Positions 1 through 11,900 of a stretch of 48,362 nucleotides of DNA are shown in pieces. Below the pieces are notes generated by a model. The model was given only the letters and a program-made list of their open reading frames with translations. It was not told the DNA's origin and made no database searches. Numbering within the stretch: position 1 is the stretch's first letter; the number at the start of each line of letters is the position of its first letter. The stretch is taken from assembly GCA_947643405.1 (NCBI GenBank), contig CANRVY010000009.1, positions 1-48,362 of the forward strand, read 5' to 3'. The stretch comes from an uncultured Mycoplasmatota bacterium. GTDB taxonomy: Bacteria; Bacillota_I; Bacilli_A; RF39; UBA660. The translations under genes were made by a program, and so were the position numbers.

Positions 1-6
1 TTATAT

Positions 7-33
7 CAAAAAGCCGCACCTTTCTGGTGCGGT
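7..33 (-). terminator. Intrinsic terminator of the def-arylsulfotransferase operon
   Basis: GC-rich stem gccgcacc (13-20) pairs with ggtgcggt (26-33) around a 5-nt loop. On the minus strand it is followed by a run of five T (complement of 8-12). It sits about 40 bases past the arylsulfotransferase stop. Confidence 0.85.
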
Positions 34-69
34 TCAAATTTCAATTTAGGAAAAGCTTCCTAAGAAGCT

Positions 70-1995
70 TTAATATTCAACATATTGATTGATATCGTAA
101 ACTGTGTTATTGATTTTTATATAAATGTAATATTTTCCTTTTAACCCAATATCATTGATATATTTTGTAACATGAATTCCATTTTTTGTTTCTTCTTCAT
201 TAAAGATATCTACACACATTGCTGTATAAGGTTTTTTAGAAATAATCATATTGTAAGTTTTGTTTTTAAAAAGGCTATCTAAAATGATTTGGACATGGTC
301 ATCTTTTTTAAATGTTCCGGATACAACTAATCGGTCAGCTTCTTTATAAATTTTCAAATTATATTTTTCGAATATCTTATTATCTTCTTTATTCCATAAA
401 ATAAATGGATTTTTAGAAGCTGTTTTGGTTTCTCCCATAGTTCCTAATCTAGATCCTAGTCCAACAAAGTATCGATCATTTCCATACAAATTCATTTTCT
501 CAGTTCTATAAAAATTAGTAGGGAATTCCATCCTTAATATTTGTTTGTTATCTTTTGTTTCTACGAGAATGCTATTTAAACTATCTACATTTGCAAATCC
601 TGCTGGATCGTTATTTACTTTCCCATCTACTGTAGAATGACCTCCTGATAAAATAGAGTAATGGTTTTCATTCAAATAATCAACATCAGAAATATAAGGA
701 GAATAAAAATTACTACCTTCTTCTTTCCCGTATTGCCAAACTTGTTCTACTGTTTTGTTGTTTGTGTCAATATGATAGATAACCCCTCGGCTATAATTGT
801 TATCAGCACTTACTTTTGTTTCTGTTTTAGATCGGTTATTTCCATTATCAAATAAGAACAAATCTCCATTTGGAAGAATTTTTGCTGCATGCTGTGCATA
901 TTGATATTCAAAATTATCTCCAGTTGGAGTTAAAAAGTATTTTTGATATTCTTTGCTCCAATTTGTAGGATCTCCTAAAATCCAATTGATTTCAAGAGAA
1001 TCATAATCAATATTAATGACAATATCTTGATGTCTTCCTGAAAGTGTAATAGAATTTGTTTTTTTATCAAACCAAACAGAATTGTTATGGAACCAATCAT
1101 ATTCTGTAGTGTATAAATTGTGTCCTTCATTTGTAGGAATAATTTCTTTTAAATCAATCGTTTTTATAATTTCTCCTGTTGTTCTATCAATTTCAACAAT
1201 GGTATCTTCTACAGTACCATCTTCAAAGTTGTCAGAGGCAACAAGGAAATTTCCATCATCCATTTCATATACATCATGATGATATCCTCCAGGAAGTGTA
1301 TATTCATAATAAACTTTTCCAAGCAAATCCATTTCCATTAAACCAGCCATATAATATGGGGGATTAATAAGGCGATTACTACTTAGTAATAAATGGCCGT
1401 TTTGTAATCTTTGAATGTCCCAAATAAAGTTTTCAGTCAAATACCATCTGACATCTCCGTTTTGATCATAAGCAGCTGTGTAACCTGTAGAGGAAGGAGT
1501 AAAGAAATAAAGTTCATTACTCACTTCACTTGTTTTTTCTACTTTAGTTGGTAATACAAAATCATCTGGAAGCTTTTCGGTTTGAATTGATAATTTAGTA
1601 GTGACTCCATTTACTGTTAATAAAACTTCATTATTGGTATCTGCATATAATCCATATATTGGAAGAAAATGCTTTTTTGAAGGAGTAAAAGTATTGGTAA
1701 TGGTAGTTTTCTCATCTTTTCCAACTACTGTAATTGTAGGTGCTGTTAAATCCTTTGTTTCAAAAATTAAAAGAGCCGTCAAAGGCGAAATATCATAAGG
1801 GTTTAAAACAATCTTAGGATTAAGAGCTGTATAGGAAGAACTATCTGAAACAATGGATAATTCTTTTTTATTTTGTGTAACTAGGAAATCTTCTATTTCT
1901 TTTACTGGTTCTACTTTATCTACAAAATGGTAAATCAAAATAGAAGAGGTGCAAGCGATAATAATTAATAAAATTAATTTATAGGTTGCTCTCAT
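70..1995 (-). CDS. Membrane-anchored arylsulfate sulfotransferase (AssT family)
   Basis: A 641-residue protein of the AssT family, which moves sulfate from a phenolic sulfate ester to another phenol without PAPS. One hydrophobic segment (about residues 7-23) would export or anchor it outside the membrane. An N-terminal beta-sandwich-like region is followed by a beta-propeller-like body. Residues aligning with the AssT active site are visible: HHD (239-241), the His of DWFHNN (303), the Arg of SGRHQD (321) and the His of AQHAAK (369), taken to be the sulfate-accepting histidine. The start codon shares one base with the def stop (TAATG), and a GAGG site lies inside the end of def, so translation is coupled. 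The disulfide typical of the E. coli enzyme is not evident. Family call is confident; substrate unknown. Confidence 0.85.
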   Translation of the reverse strand: MRATYKLILLIIIACTSSILIYHFVDKVEPVKEIEDFLVTQNKKELSIVSDSSSYTALNPKIVLNPYDISPLTALLIFETKDLTAPTITVVGKDEKTTITNTFTPSKKHFLPIYGLYADTNNEVLLTVNGVTTKLSIQTEKLPDDFVLPTKVEKTSEVSNELYFFTPSSTGYTAAYDQNGDVRWYLTENFIWDIQRLQNGHLLLSSNRLINPPYYMAGLMEMDLLGKVYYEYTLPGGYHHDVYEMDDGNFLVASDNFEDGTVEDTIVEIDRTTGEIIKTIDLKEIIPTNEGHNLYTTEYDWFHNNSVWFDKKTNSITLSGRHQDIVINIDYDSLEINWILGDPTNWSKEYQKYFLTPTGDNFEYQYAQHAAKILPNGDLFLFDNGNNRSKTETKVSADNNYSRGVIYHIDTNNKTVEQVWQYGKEEGSNFYSPYISDVDYLNENHYSILSGGHSTVDGKVNNDPAGFANVDSLNSILVETKDNKQILRMEFPTNFYRTEKMNLYGNDRYFVGLGSRLGTMGETKTASKNPFILWNKEDNKIFEKYNLKIYKEADRLVVSGTFKKDDHVQIILDSLFKNKTYNMIISKKPYTAMCVDIFNEEETKNGIHVTKYINDIGLKGKYYIYIKINNTVYDINQYVEY

Positions 1996-2543
1996 TAAAT
2001 TAACCTCATTTCTTGTTCTGTATAGAATGGGTGTTTTTTATTGATTCTATCATAAAATAAAATTCCATCTAGATGATCAATTTCATGTTGGAAAGCAAGC
2101 GCCAAATCTTCTCTAGCACGAACTCTGATTGGGGCTCCATTTTCATCGAATCCTTCTACAGTAACTCTAGCATGTCTAGCAACATGTCCTTTTACTTCTC
2201 TATTGACACTCAAACATCCTTCTCCAGCTTCAGCGGCAATCATTTCTGTTGAATGACTGACGATTTTAGGATTGATGAATACGTAATTTTCAAAAGTTCC
2301 TTCTTCTACTTCATAGACAATTACAATGATTCTTTTATTGATTCCTAATTGTGGAAATGCAAGTCCCATTCCAGGACGTAAATCATATTTTTTTTCATAT
2401 TCTTCAATTTGACTATATGTCAGATGATCAATCATTCTTTGAATTAAAACTTTTTCCTCTTTAGAAAGTGGGAAAATGGCATCTTCACTTTTTTTGCGCA
2501 AAAGAGGATTCTTTTCATCAAGTATATTTAATTTCTTAAACAT
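1995..2543 (-). CDS. def: Peptide deformylase
   Basis: Metalloenzyme that removes the N-formyl group from new proteins in the cytoplasm. The three family motifs are present: GMGLAFPQLG (motif I), EGCLS (metal-binding Cys) and QHEIDH (HExxH with two metal ligands and the catalytic Glu). Starting at MFKKLNIL gives 182 residues, normal for the Gram-positive type 2 class. This start is preceded by GGAG at 8-nt spacing; the open frame runs 22 codons further upstream without such a site. Motif I normally reads GxGLAAPQ, so the Phe in place of the second Ala is unusual. It is first in an operon with the arylsulfotransferase. Confidence 0.95.
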   Translation of the reverse strand: MFKKLNILDEKNPLLRKKSEDAIFPLSKEEKVLIQRMIDHLTYSQIEEYEKKYDLRPGMGLAFPQLGINKRIIVIVYEVEEGTFENYVFINPKIVSHSTEMIAAEAGEGCLSVNREVKGHVARHARVTVEGFDENGAPIRVRAREDLALAFQHEIDHLDGILFYDRINKKHPFYTEQEMRLI

Positions 2544-2562
2544 AATATCAACTCCGTTTATT

Positions 2563-2593
2563 ATTTTACCACAAAATAGGTCATTTTTTTCAA
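2563..2593 (-). promoter_or_regulatory. Probable promoter for def
   Basis: On the minus strand, TTGAAA (complement of 2588-2593) lies 19 bases from TAAAAT (complement of 2563-2568). The latter is preceded by TGG, an extended -10. The spacer is slightly long, so the extended -10 may do most of the work. Confidence 0.45.
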
Positions 2594-2797
2594 AAAGAAA
2601 GAAAAACAATGTTTGTTATAAAAATTTTTATTTTGTTTTACAGAAAATTATAAAAAATTTTATTTAAATGACTAAATTTTATGATATTTATGGACAAATA
2701 AGTCTTGTTTTATATCGTTTATCAAAGACTAACTCGTTTTAAGATATAACGCCAAATAATAATAAAAACATAAATTTCACTTTTTTTTCACAAATGA

Positions 2798-2826
2798 TTG
2801 AATTATTAGTGTATGTATGTTACTAT
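2798..2826 (+). promoter_or_regulatory. Probable promoter for the giant Rhs gene
   Basis: TTGAAT (2798-2803), a 17-base spacer, then TACTAT (2821-2826) preceded by TGT (extended -10). It fits a housekeeping sigma-A promoter and leaves a long 5' leader. Confidence 0.55.
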
Positions 2827-2965
2827 GTGATTAACAGTAGAAAGTAGTACTAACAACAGGTAAGATTATGTTTTTTGGTTGGTACGAATAATGAATAGAG
2901 TCATCTTGTATTTTGAAAGTATTAATCAAAATAACAAGGTGATTTTTTTTAGTAAGGAGTGAGGT

Positions 2966-5900
2966 ATGAAGAAAAAGATATGGTTGGTTTTCTTTTTGAT
3001 GATAGTTGTATTTATTCCAAGTAATCAATTAGAAAAACAAAAAGAAGAAATTATATTAGCAAGTGAGGTGGAAAGAGAAAAAGTATTCGAACCAACAGTA
3101 TTTTTAAATGGTGGAGAGTTTTCTGGGGAAATAACAGAAGATACGTTGCTCCATAAAGGAAATTATACTGTTAGTAAAGATCTTGTAATTAAAGAGGGAG
3201 TAATAGTTGAAGTAGAAGCAGGGAGCCAATTTAACTTTAGTACAAGTAATACAATTGTAAGTATTCAAGGAAAATTTAAATTGTCTGGAACAGAAGCTGA
3301 TAATATTAATGTAGAATATTCCCGAAATGTTGGAAGTAAGGAATTTATTTTAGTAGAGAAAAATGGTATTTTAGAAGCCGATTTCGTTAATGTTCATAAT
3401 AAGTCATCCTATTATTCTGGTTCTGTCAGTCCAGCTATTACCAATAATGGGAGGTCTTTATTAAATAGTATTAAAGTAACAACTGCTGGTGCAGTAAATG
3501 GAATAACGAGTAGTGGTGTTCTTACTTTAACAAATAGTATCATTGATAAAAATTTAATGATTTCAGACAGTGGATTAGCGTTAAATATTCATGACAATAT
3601 TATAAAAGGAAATTTTAATGTTGATTTAACAAACGCTAATATACAAACTTTCAAAGATATTAATAATAATGTAGATAATGCTGGGAATTTAAAGCTAATC
3701 TTATTGGAGCAAAGTCCGCAAGGCAGTATTAAATTATATAAGCAAATATATCAAATAAATAATTCAATTGTAATTTTAGAAAATGAAACGATGGAAATAG
3801 AAGCAGGTTCAACATTTAAAAATCAAAATTCATCACAAAATATTGTCATAAATGGAACATTAATATTAAATGGTACAGAAGAACAAAAAGTAAATATAGA
3901 TTATGCTATGTCGGAAAATTTATCATTTTTTCAAATAGAAGAAACAGGGACATTAAAAATTAATTACACAGAAATATATAATAGATCTCAACATTATAAT
4001 GGAGATAAGCCAAAACCAGTAATTAATAATTTAGGAAAAGTAGATATAAATTATTTAAATTTAACTTCTAAAAGTGCTTACAGTCATGTAGAAAGTGCTG
4101 GCGATACTAAAATTATAAATAGTTCATTAATACACTCATTAATAATTAAAGATGGTAGTAAAAGTTTAGTGGTTCAAAATAATGTTTTAAAAGGAACATT
4201 TAATGTATCTTTGAAAAACAGTAATATAAATACATTTAAAGAAATAAAAAATAATACGTTGGCAGATGGAACAGAAAAAATAATTACATTATTAGATACT
4301 CCAATGCAAGATATTAAGCTATATAAGCAAAGTTATCAAGTTAATGATTCCTTAATAATTCCAGAAAATAAAATAATGGAAATAGAAGCAGGAACAACAT
4401 TAAAAAGTGAAAATTCATTACAGAATTTTATAATAAATGGGACTTTAAAGTTAAATGGTACAGAAGAAGAAAAAGTAAACATAGATTTTGCTATGTCAGA
4501 AAAATTATCATTTTTTCAAATAGAAGAAACAGGAATATTAGAAATTAATCATACAAATATGCATAATAGATCTCAGCATTATAATGGAGATAAGCCAAAA
4601 CCAGTAATTAATAATTTAGGAACAATAATTATAGATTATTTAAATTTGACTTCCAATGGGGCAAGAACTTCTATCAGAAATGATGCTATAATTCAAATGA
4701 CAAATAGTAATCTTGTGCATGATTTAGATATAGCAAATGGTAAAAGTAATGTTGTAATAAAAGATAGTGTTATTAAAGGAGAATTTAAAACAAATTTTTC
4801 TGAAACTAATAATAATACATTTAAGCAAATAATAAATAACACAGATGTAAATGGTAATGCTAAACCGATTCTTCTGTATGGGAGTCCATTAGTAAATGTT
4901 ATACTATATAAAAATAATATATATGAAATTGTTTCTGCAATAACAATACCAGAAAATGTAGTAGTTGAAATGGAAGCGGGATCAATTTTAAAGAATCAAA
5001 ATTCGTCACAGAATATTATTATAAATGGTATTTTAAAGTTAATAGGAACGGAAGAAGAAAAAGTAAATATAGATTATGCTCCATCATCATCTTATTCATT
5101 TCTCCAAATAGGAGAATTGGGACGCTTAGAGATGGTCTATACAGATATGTATAATCGAGCAACGCATAGTAATTATGATCATTTAAAGCCAGCAATTAAT
5201 AATTTGGGAACGATGATTATTGATCATTTAAATTTAACTACAAAAGGTGCTTATAGTAATATTGAAAATAACGGAAATATTAAAATTACAAATAGTTATT
5301 TGATTCATAATTTGGTTATTCAGCAAAATAGTAGTCCAATATTTATAGAAAACAATGTTATAGGAGGAACTTTTTCTGTTTATTTAGAAGCATGCTTTTT
5401 AGAGACCTTTTCTAATATAAAAAATAATTATACCAAAGATAATCAGGCTATTACAGTTAAGTTAGAAGGTCAATTATTAAGAAGTGTAAAATTATCTAGT
5501 TCTTCTTATTTATTTTCATCAGCACTTACAATACCAAAAAATGTAGAGCTTATTATAGAATCAGGAAGTAATATTACTTTTGGGTTAGTTAGTGGTTTTA
5601 AAGTTTATGGAAGTATGAAATTGTTAGGAATAGAAGAGAAGTATATTAATATTAAGTATGATTCTTATAGCACTGATTTTCGTTTTATTGATATAATGCC
5701 AAATGGGAATTTAGAAATTATTTATACGAATATTGAAAACATTTCTTCAGATCGAGATGGGCGTCCTAAAACATATGCAATTTATAATAGTGGAACCATG
5801 AACGCTGCATATGTTAATATTATGTCTAAAGGGGTATCTCATAATATAAAAAATGTGGGAAAAATAGAGCTAATAAATAGTAAATTATGTCATTCTTTGT

Positions 5901-8900
5901 TTATAGAAGAAGGAAGTATTATTGACAACATTGAAAATAATATATTTGTAACTGGCGTTTTTACTGTTTTTCTGGAAGGCTGTGATTTAAGAACTTTTGA
6001 TCAAATACATACAAATTATAAAAATGATGGCTCAATAAAAGATATTTTATTAGAAGGAAACTTAAAGAGGAGCGTGCGATTGCCAAAACAAGTTTATACG
6101 CGCGAGAAAAAACTTATAATACCAGAGGGTCTAGAACTCATTATTGAAAAGGGTACAACATTTCAATTAGAATCATCTATTGAAGTGGCAGGAACATTAA
6201 AGTTATTTGGAGAAGAACAAGAACCCGTGAATGTAGGCTTTTTTGCCACAGGAGACCAATCTAAAGTTATTAATATTTTAGAAACTGGATCAATGCATGC
6301 AAATTATGCAACAATTAATAATACTGTGTCTTTTGCGATGAATGGAAGCCGTCAAATTTATGCAATATACAATAATGGTATTTTAATAGCTTCACATTTA
6401 AATGTTACAACGGTTAAGCATAGTTCAATTGTAAAAAATCTTGGGCAAATTGATTTACTTGATAGTTATATACAAGATACTTTATATATTGAGCCAGGAA
6501 GCGTTATTCAACGTATTGAAAACAATATAATGTCTCGCTTTAATCTTAATTTGGAAGGTTGCAATTTAGAAAATTTGCAAAATATTTTAAATAATTATGA
6601 TACTGATAAAAATGAAATAGTGATAAATTTATATGGAAGCTTAGTAAGAAGTGTACGATTACCAAAACATAAATATGAAATGAATTCTGCATTGGTTATT
6701 CCAGATAATATGCAATTAATCATTGATGCAGGTTCAGTTCTAAATATGAAGTCTCCAACAATTGAAGTAAATGGTATTATGAAAGTTTTTGGAACAGGGG
6801 AAGAGAATGTTATTATAAATTATAATCGGGGGACTGATGCATTTATAACAGTTGGAAGTAATGGAAAAGTAGAAGCAAATTATGCTACATTGCACAATGT
6901 AGATAGCTGGTCTGCGATACATAAGACAATGGATGCAATTAATAATCAGGGAAATTTAACACTACAGAATTCTCAATTATTATCAGATTATGCAAGTTGT
7001 AATGTAAAAAATAGCGGATCACTAAATATCAAAAATAGTCATTTTGATAGTATGATTCATTTGAATGATGGTAGCCATGATATTAATATAAATGATAGTG
7101 TTCTTGGCTCATCAATTGTTATTAATACAGAGTTAAAAGGTAGTGTGAGTATAAACAGAAATGCATCTACTTCTTATCAAGAAAACGCCATTCATATTCC
7201 ATTTCAATATATAACTCCAAATTTATTGGAGAATATGAAAGATAATTATAATTCTAAAGATAACTTATATAGTGGGATAGGATTAACTGGAAATGTAACT
7301 AAAAGTGTTAAATTGCCAGGACAGAAATATATGTTGCGAAATATTGTTGAAATTGATGAAAATTCAGTTTTGGAAGTTGAGCCAGGAGCGCTTTTAAAGA
7401 CTAAGTTTAGTGGAATACAGGTTATCGTAAACGGAGTATTAAATTTAAGGGGGAGCTTAGATAATCCCATAAAATTTTCCGATTTACATGAGGGAACATC
7501 AGAAGATAATAATTGGAAAGGGATTGTAATCAATCCTTCAGGAATGGCAATAGTCAGTAATACAGAATTTGTTAGAGTTGGATATGGTTCTGGAACTTAC
7601 GCTATTGAAAATGCAGGACAATTAATTATGTGGAATTCTATACTTGATGTAGCTCGAGGTAATGGTATTCGATATAATACAACAAATACAAATCAAGTAT
7701 TAGTTAATAATTTTATAAAGGGAACTGTTGGTTCTTATCAAATTCCTATAAATGCAACTTTTAACTATTGGAATTCTGAAAATGGTCCTAGAAGATATAA
7801 TCCAGATACGAATAGTTATGTTGGTGATGGTGTAACTATTTTAACGAATAATATCCAGATTTATCCTTATAATACATTTTTTGTAAAGAATGATATAGAA
7901 TCGGTTGAATACATAAAAACTGTAGTTTATGATGCACCTCATTTTGGAAAATTAGGAGTCAATTCTTTTAACGGAAATTATAGTAAGCAATATGTAGATT
8001 TCGAAGTATCAAATAATTTAAATATTATAAGAACTTACAATTCTAAAAATACAAAAGAAAGTATATTGGGGTATGGATGGTCATTGAGTTATGATTCTTA
8101 TGTAGAAAAACATCCTTATGGAGATCATTCCTATCTTGTTCATTTACCAGATAGTTCTATTAATGTCTTTATGAAACAGGATGAACAATATGTTTCTTTA
8201 AATAGTAGAAATACATTCCAAATTGTAAATGAGAAATATGTATTAACAACAAAGGAACAAATGATTTATACTTATGGTAAAAATGGAAAGTTAGAAAGTA
8301 TTACTGATCAATATGGAAATAAAACCGTTTTAACTTATACGAATCATTTGTTAACTTCTATTACAGATTCTAATCATAGAACTTATACATTAGAATATCA
8401 AAATGATTTGCTTACCAAAGTTACTGATCCAATGAATAGAACAACAGAATATCGCTATAAAGATAATTTACTTTCTAAAGTAATCAATACAAATGGCATT
8501 GAAACTATTTATAGTTATAATGCATTCAAACAATTAGTTAATGTAAAGGAAAATAACAATGTAATGCTAACATTAGAATATATCACAGAAGGCATTTATA
8601 AAAACTATATTTTGAAGCTAACAAATGAGAAAGGATTAACAAAAACATATACTTATGATAGTAGTTCTAATATGACAATAGAAACAGATTCAAATAATAG
8701 GATTACAAAAAAATATTATGATAGAGATGGTTATGTCTATAAAGAAATTAATCCGAATGAAAATGCTAAAACAACCACTTATCAGTTAGAAAATGGAACA
8801 AATAAATATGGAGAGGTAGCGTCTATTACTGATATTAATTCAGCAAAAACTACTTATGCAAGAGATGAAAAAGGAAATATTATCAAAGTAACCAATCCAG

Positions 8901-11900
8901 ATTCTGGAATCAAACAATATACCTATAATTCTAAAAATCAAGTCACCAAAGAAATCGATGAAGTTGGTAGCATTACAGAATATATTTATGATACTGATGA
9001 AATTACTCTATTAAAACAAGTAAAACCATTAGATGGGAAAACTATATATAGTGAAGAAGCAGATCAAAGCAAATTTCAAATTATTTCTTACACTTATTAT
9101 GAACCTTCTGAAGTAAATAATATCAAAGGATTAATCAAAATAAAAACAGATGAAAAAGGAACAACCACTTATACTTATAATGACAATGGAGACATTATTT
9201 CTATTATGAATGCAAATAATATTGAAACAGTTTATACCAAAAATAAACTAGGTTGGACTTTAACAGAACAGGTAGAAGATGGTTATCTTACAGAATATGA
9301 GTATGACAATCGTGGAAATGTCACAAGTATCAGAAAAGATTCTAAATTAATTTCTAAGACAGAATACAATTATCAAAATAAACCAATTAAAGTAATGGAT
9401 GGAAATTGTAAAGAAATTACTTTAATTACAAATGTTACAAAATCTTTAAATTGGAATTCCAATCAAAGTTTACTTTCTACCAGTGACAATAGTATGATCT
9501 GTGATGCAATTACTTATGAATATGATATTTCTGGAAATAAAATAAAAGAAACTGATAGAGAAGGTAATATTACGACTTATCAATATGATCAATATGGAAA
9601 TGTAATAAGAAAAAATCTTCCAAATGATTCAAGTTATTTTTATGAATATGATACTTTAAATAGATTAGTAAAAACTTCTTTTGAAGAGGAAGAAGAGACA
9701 ACTTTATTAGAAGAAAAAACTTATACATTAGGTTCTACTTCTACAGTAACAACTAAAACATATACAAATGATACTGATTTCAAAACTATGGTAGAAAGTT
9801 ATAATAATCGTGGATTTAAAACAATAGAAAAATTAGAAACACATTCAGCAACCACCAATTATTATAAAAATGGTCAAGTTTCATCAACTGTAGATAGAAA
9901 TGGAGCATATACATATTATTACTATGATAAAGTAAATCAGTTAAGTAAAAAATGTGTTCAAGCAAATAGTTATTATATTTGTACTCTTTATACTTATGAT
10001 CATTTAGGCAGATTAATAGAAGAAAAAGTAGGAAAAAATACAGTTTCTTCTAGTGGAACACCATCTAGTTATGTTATAACAACTTACGAGTATGATGATC
10101 TTGGACAAGTGATTAAAAAAACAACTTCAAGTGGAGAAGAAATAGAATATACTTATGATATTTATGGAAATGTTTTAACACAAAAAATAAAAATCAGTGA
10201 AGATAAATATCAAACAAAAACATATGAATATAATGATTTAAATAAAGTGACAAAAGAAAACCTAGAAGGAATTATTACGACTTATGAATATGATGGAGTT
10301 GGGAATTTATTAAAGAAAATAACTGGTGAAAATGTTGTTACAGAATATCAATATAATAAGAACTATCAAATAACAAAAACAATATTAGATAACATAACTC
10401 AAGAAATGATTTCTTATGACAATATGGGAAATGTAATAGAAAAAACAGATCCAAATGGAAATGTTACAAAATATAGTTATGATAAACGTAATAATGTAAT
10501 AAAAGAAACGAGTTCTAAAAATTTTATTACAACACATTCTTATGATTTTAATAATCGTTTGATAAAAACAAAGGAACAAAATAAAACAATAGTTTATAGT
10601 TATGATAAATTTGACAATGTCATTTCAAAAACGATCAATGATACAATTACTTATCAATACACTTATGATAAAAACAATAATGTATTAAAAGAAATAGATC
10701 CATTAGGGCATAGTGTAACTTATGTTTATGATAAGCTAAATAGAGTTGTTCAGGTAACGGATAAATTAGGCAATTACAAAACTTATGGTTATGATACGTT
10801 ATCAAATATAGTAACAGAAAGAAATGAAAAGAGTATTTATACTTATTCTATTTATGATGAAAGAGGAAATGTAAAAGAGAAAAAAGTAGGTTCTTTAGTC
10901 ATAGAACAAAATGAATATGATTTGATGAATAATTTAACTAAGAAAAAGGATGCAAATAACAACGTAACAACTTATGAATACAATACATTAAATCAGTTAG
11001 TCAAGAAAACAAATCCATTGGGTTATATTGAAGAATATGAATATGATAAAAATGGAAATGTTGTAAAAATTAAAACAAGCGATAAAGTAATTTTGTATTC
11101 TTATGATAATCGAGGCAATTTATTAAAGACAGTAGAAGAATCAACGGATGGAAAACAAAAAATTGAGACTTCAAAAGAGTATGATAACAGCAATAATGTG
11201 ATTAAAGAAATTGATGGAAATGGCAATATTACAATTCATACTTATGATAGTTTAAATAATCTTATTAAAACCAAAAATCCTCTTAATCAAGAGACCATAT
11301 ATGAATATGATAATAACAACAATCTAGTGAAAGAAACCAATTATTTAGGAGATTCTAAAGTTTATATTTATGATTCATTTGATAGAGTGATAGAAAAGAA
11401 AAATGAGTTAAATGAAACAATTGAAAAACTAGAGTATGATTTAAATGGGAGACAAATAAAAAGCATAGATGGATTAGGTCATACAACTACATTTGTTTAT
11501 GATAAATTAGATAGAGTGATTGAAAAGATTGATCCATTAAATAGAAGCGAAAAAACAACTTATGATGCGTTAGGAAATGTGTTAACAAAAACAGATCCAA
11601 ATGGAAATATCACAAGATATGAATATAATAATTTTAACAAAGTGACAAAAATAACAAATCCTCTAAATGAAGTAACCATTTATACTTATGATAACAATAA
11701 TAATTTATTAACTGTTACAGATGGAAATAGTAAAAGAACGATTTATACTTATAATGCGCTCAATTTAGAGTTAACAGAAAAAGATTCATTAGGAAATATA
11801 GAAACAAAAGAATATAACAGTAATGGAACGCTAAAGAAAAAAACAACCAAAAATGGTTCAGAAATTTTTTATAGTTATGATATTCATGATAGATTGATAA

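Larger units (their letters stand above)
2544..2965. other. 422-bp AT-rich divergent intergenic region
   Basis: Separates def (minus) from the giant Rhs gene (plus). It holds the two promoters listed separately and a leader of about 130 nt before the Rhs start. In the leader, gtactaac (2847-2854) can pair with gttggtac (2878-2885; one G-U pair) across a 23-nt loop. No riboswitch class or small gene was recognised. Confidence 0.6.

Noticed and set aside
20-45. tRNA-like ggttcaaat next to the window start
   Set aside because: No acceptor, D-arm or anticodon arm; the bases belong to the terminator hairpin and its flank.
2827-2965. Riboswitch in the Rhs leader
   Set aside because: Only one simple hairpin can be drawn and no known aptamer consensus is recognisable.
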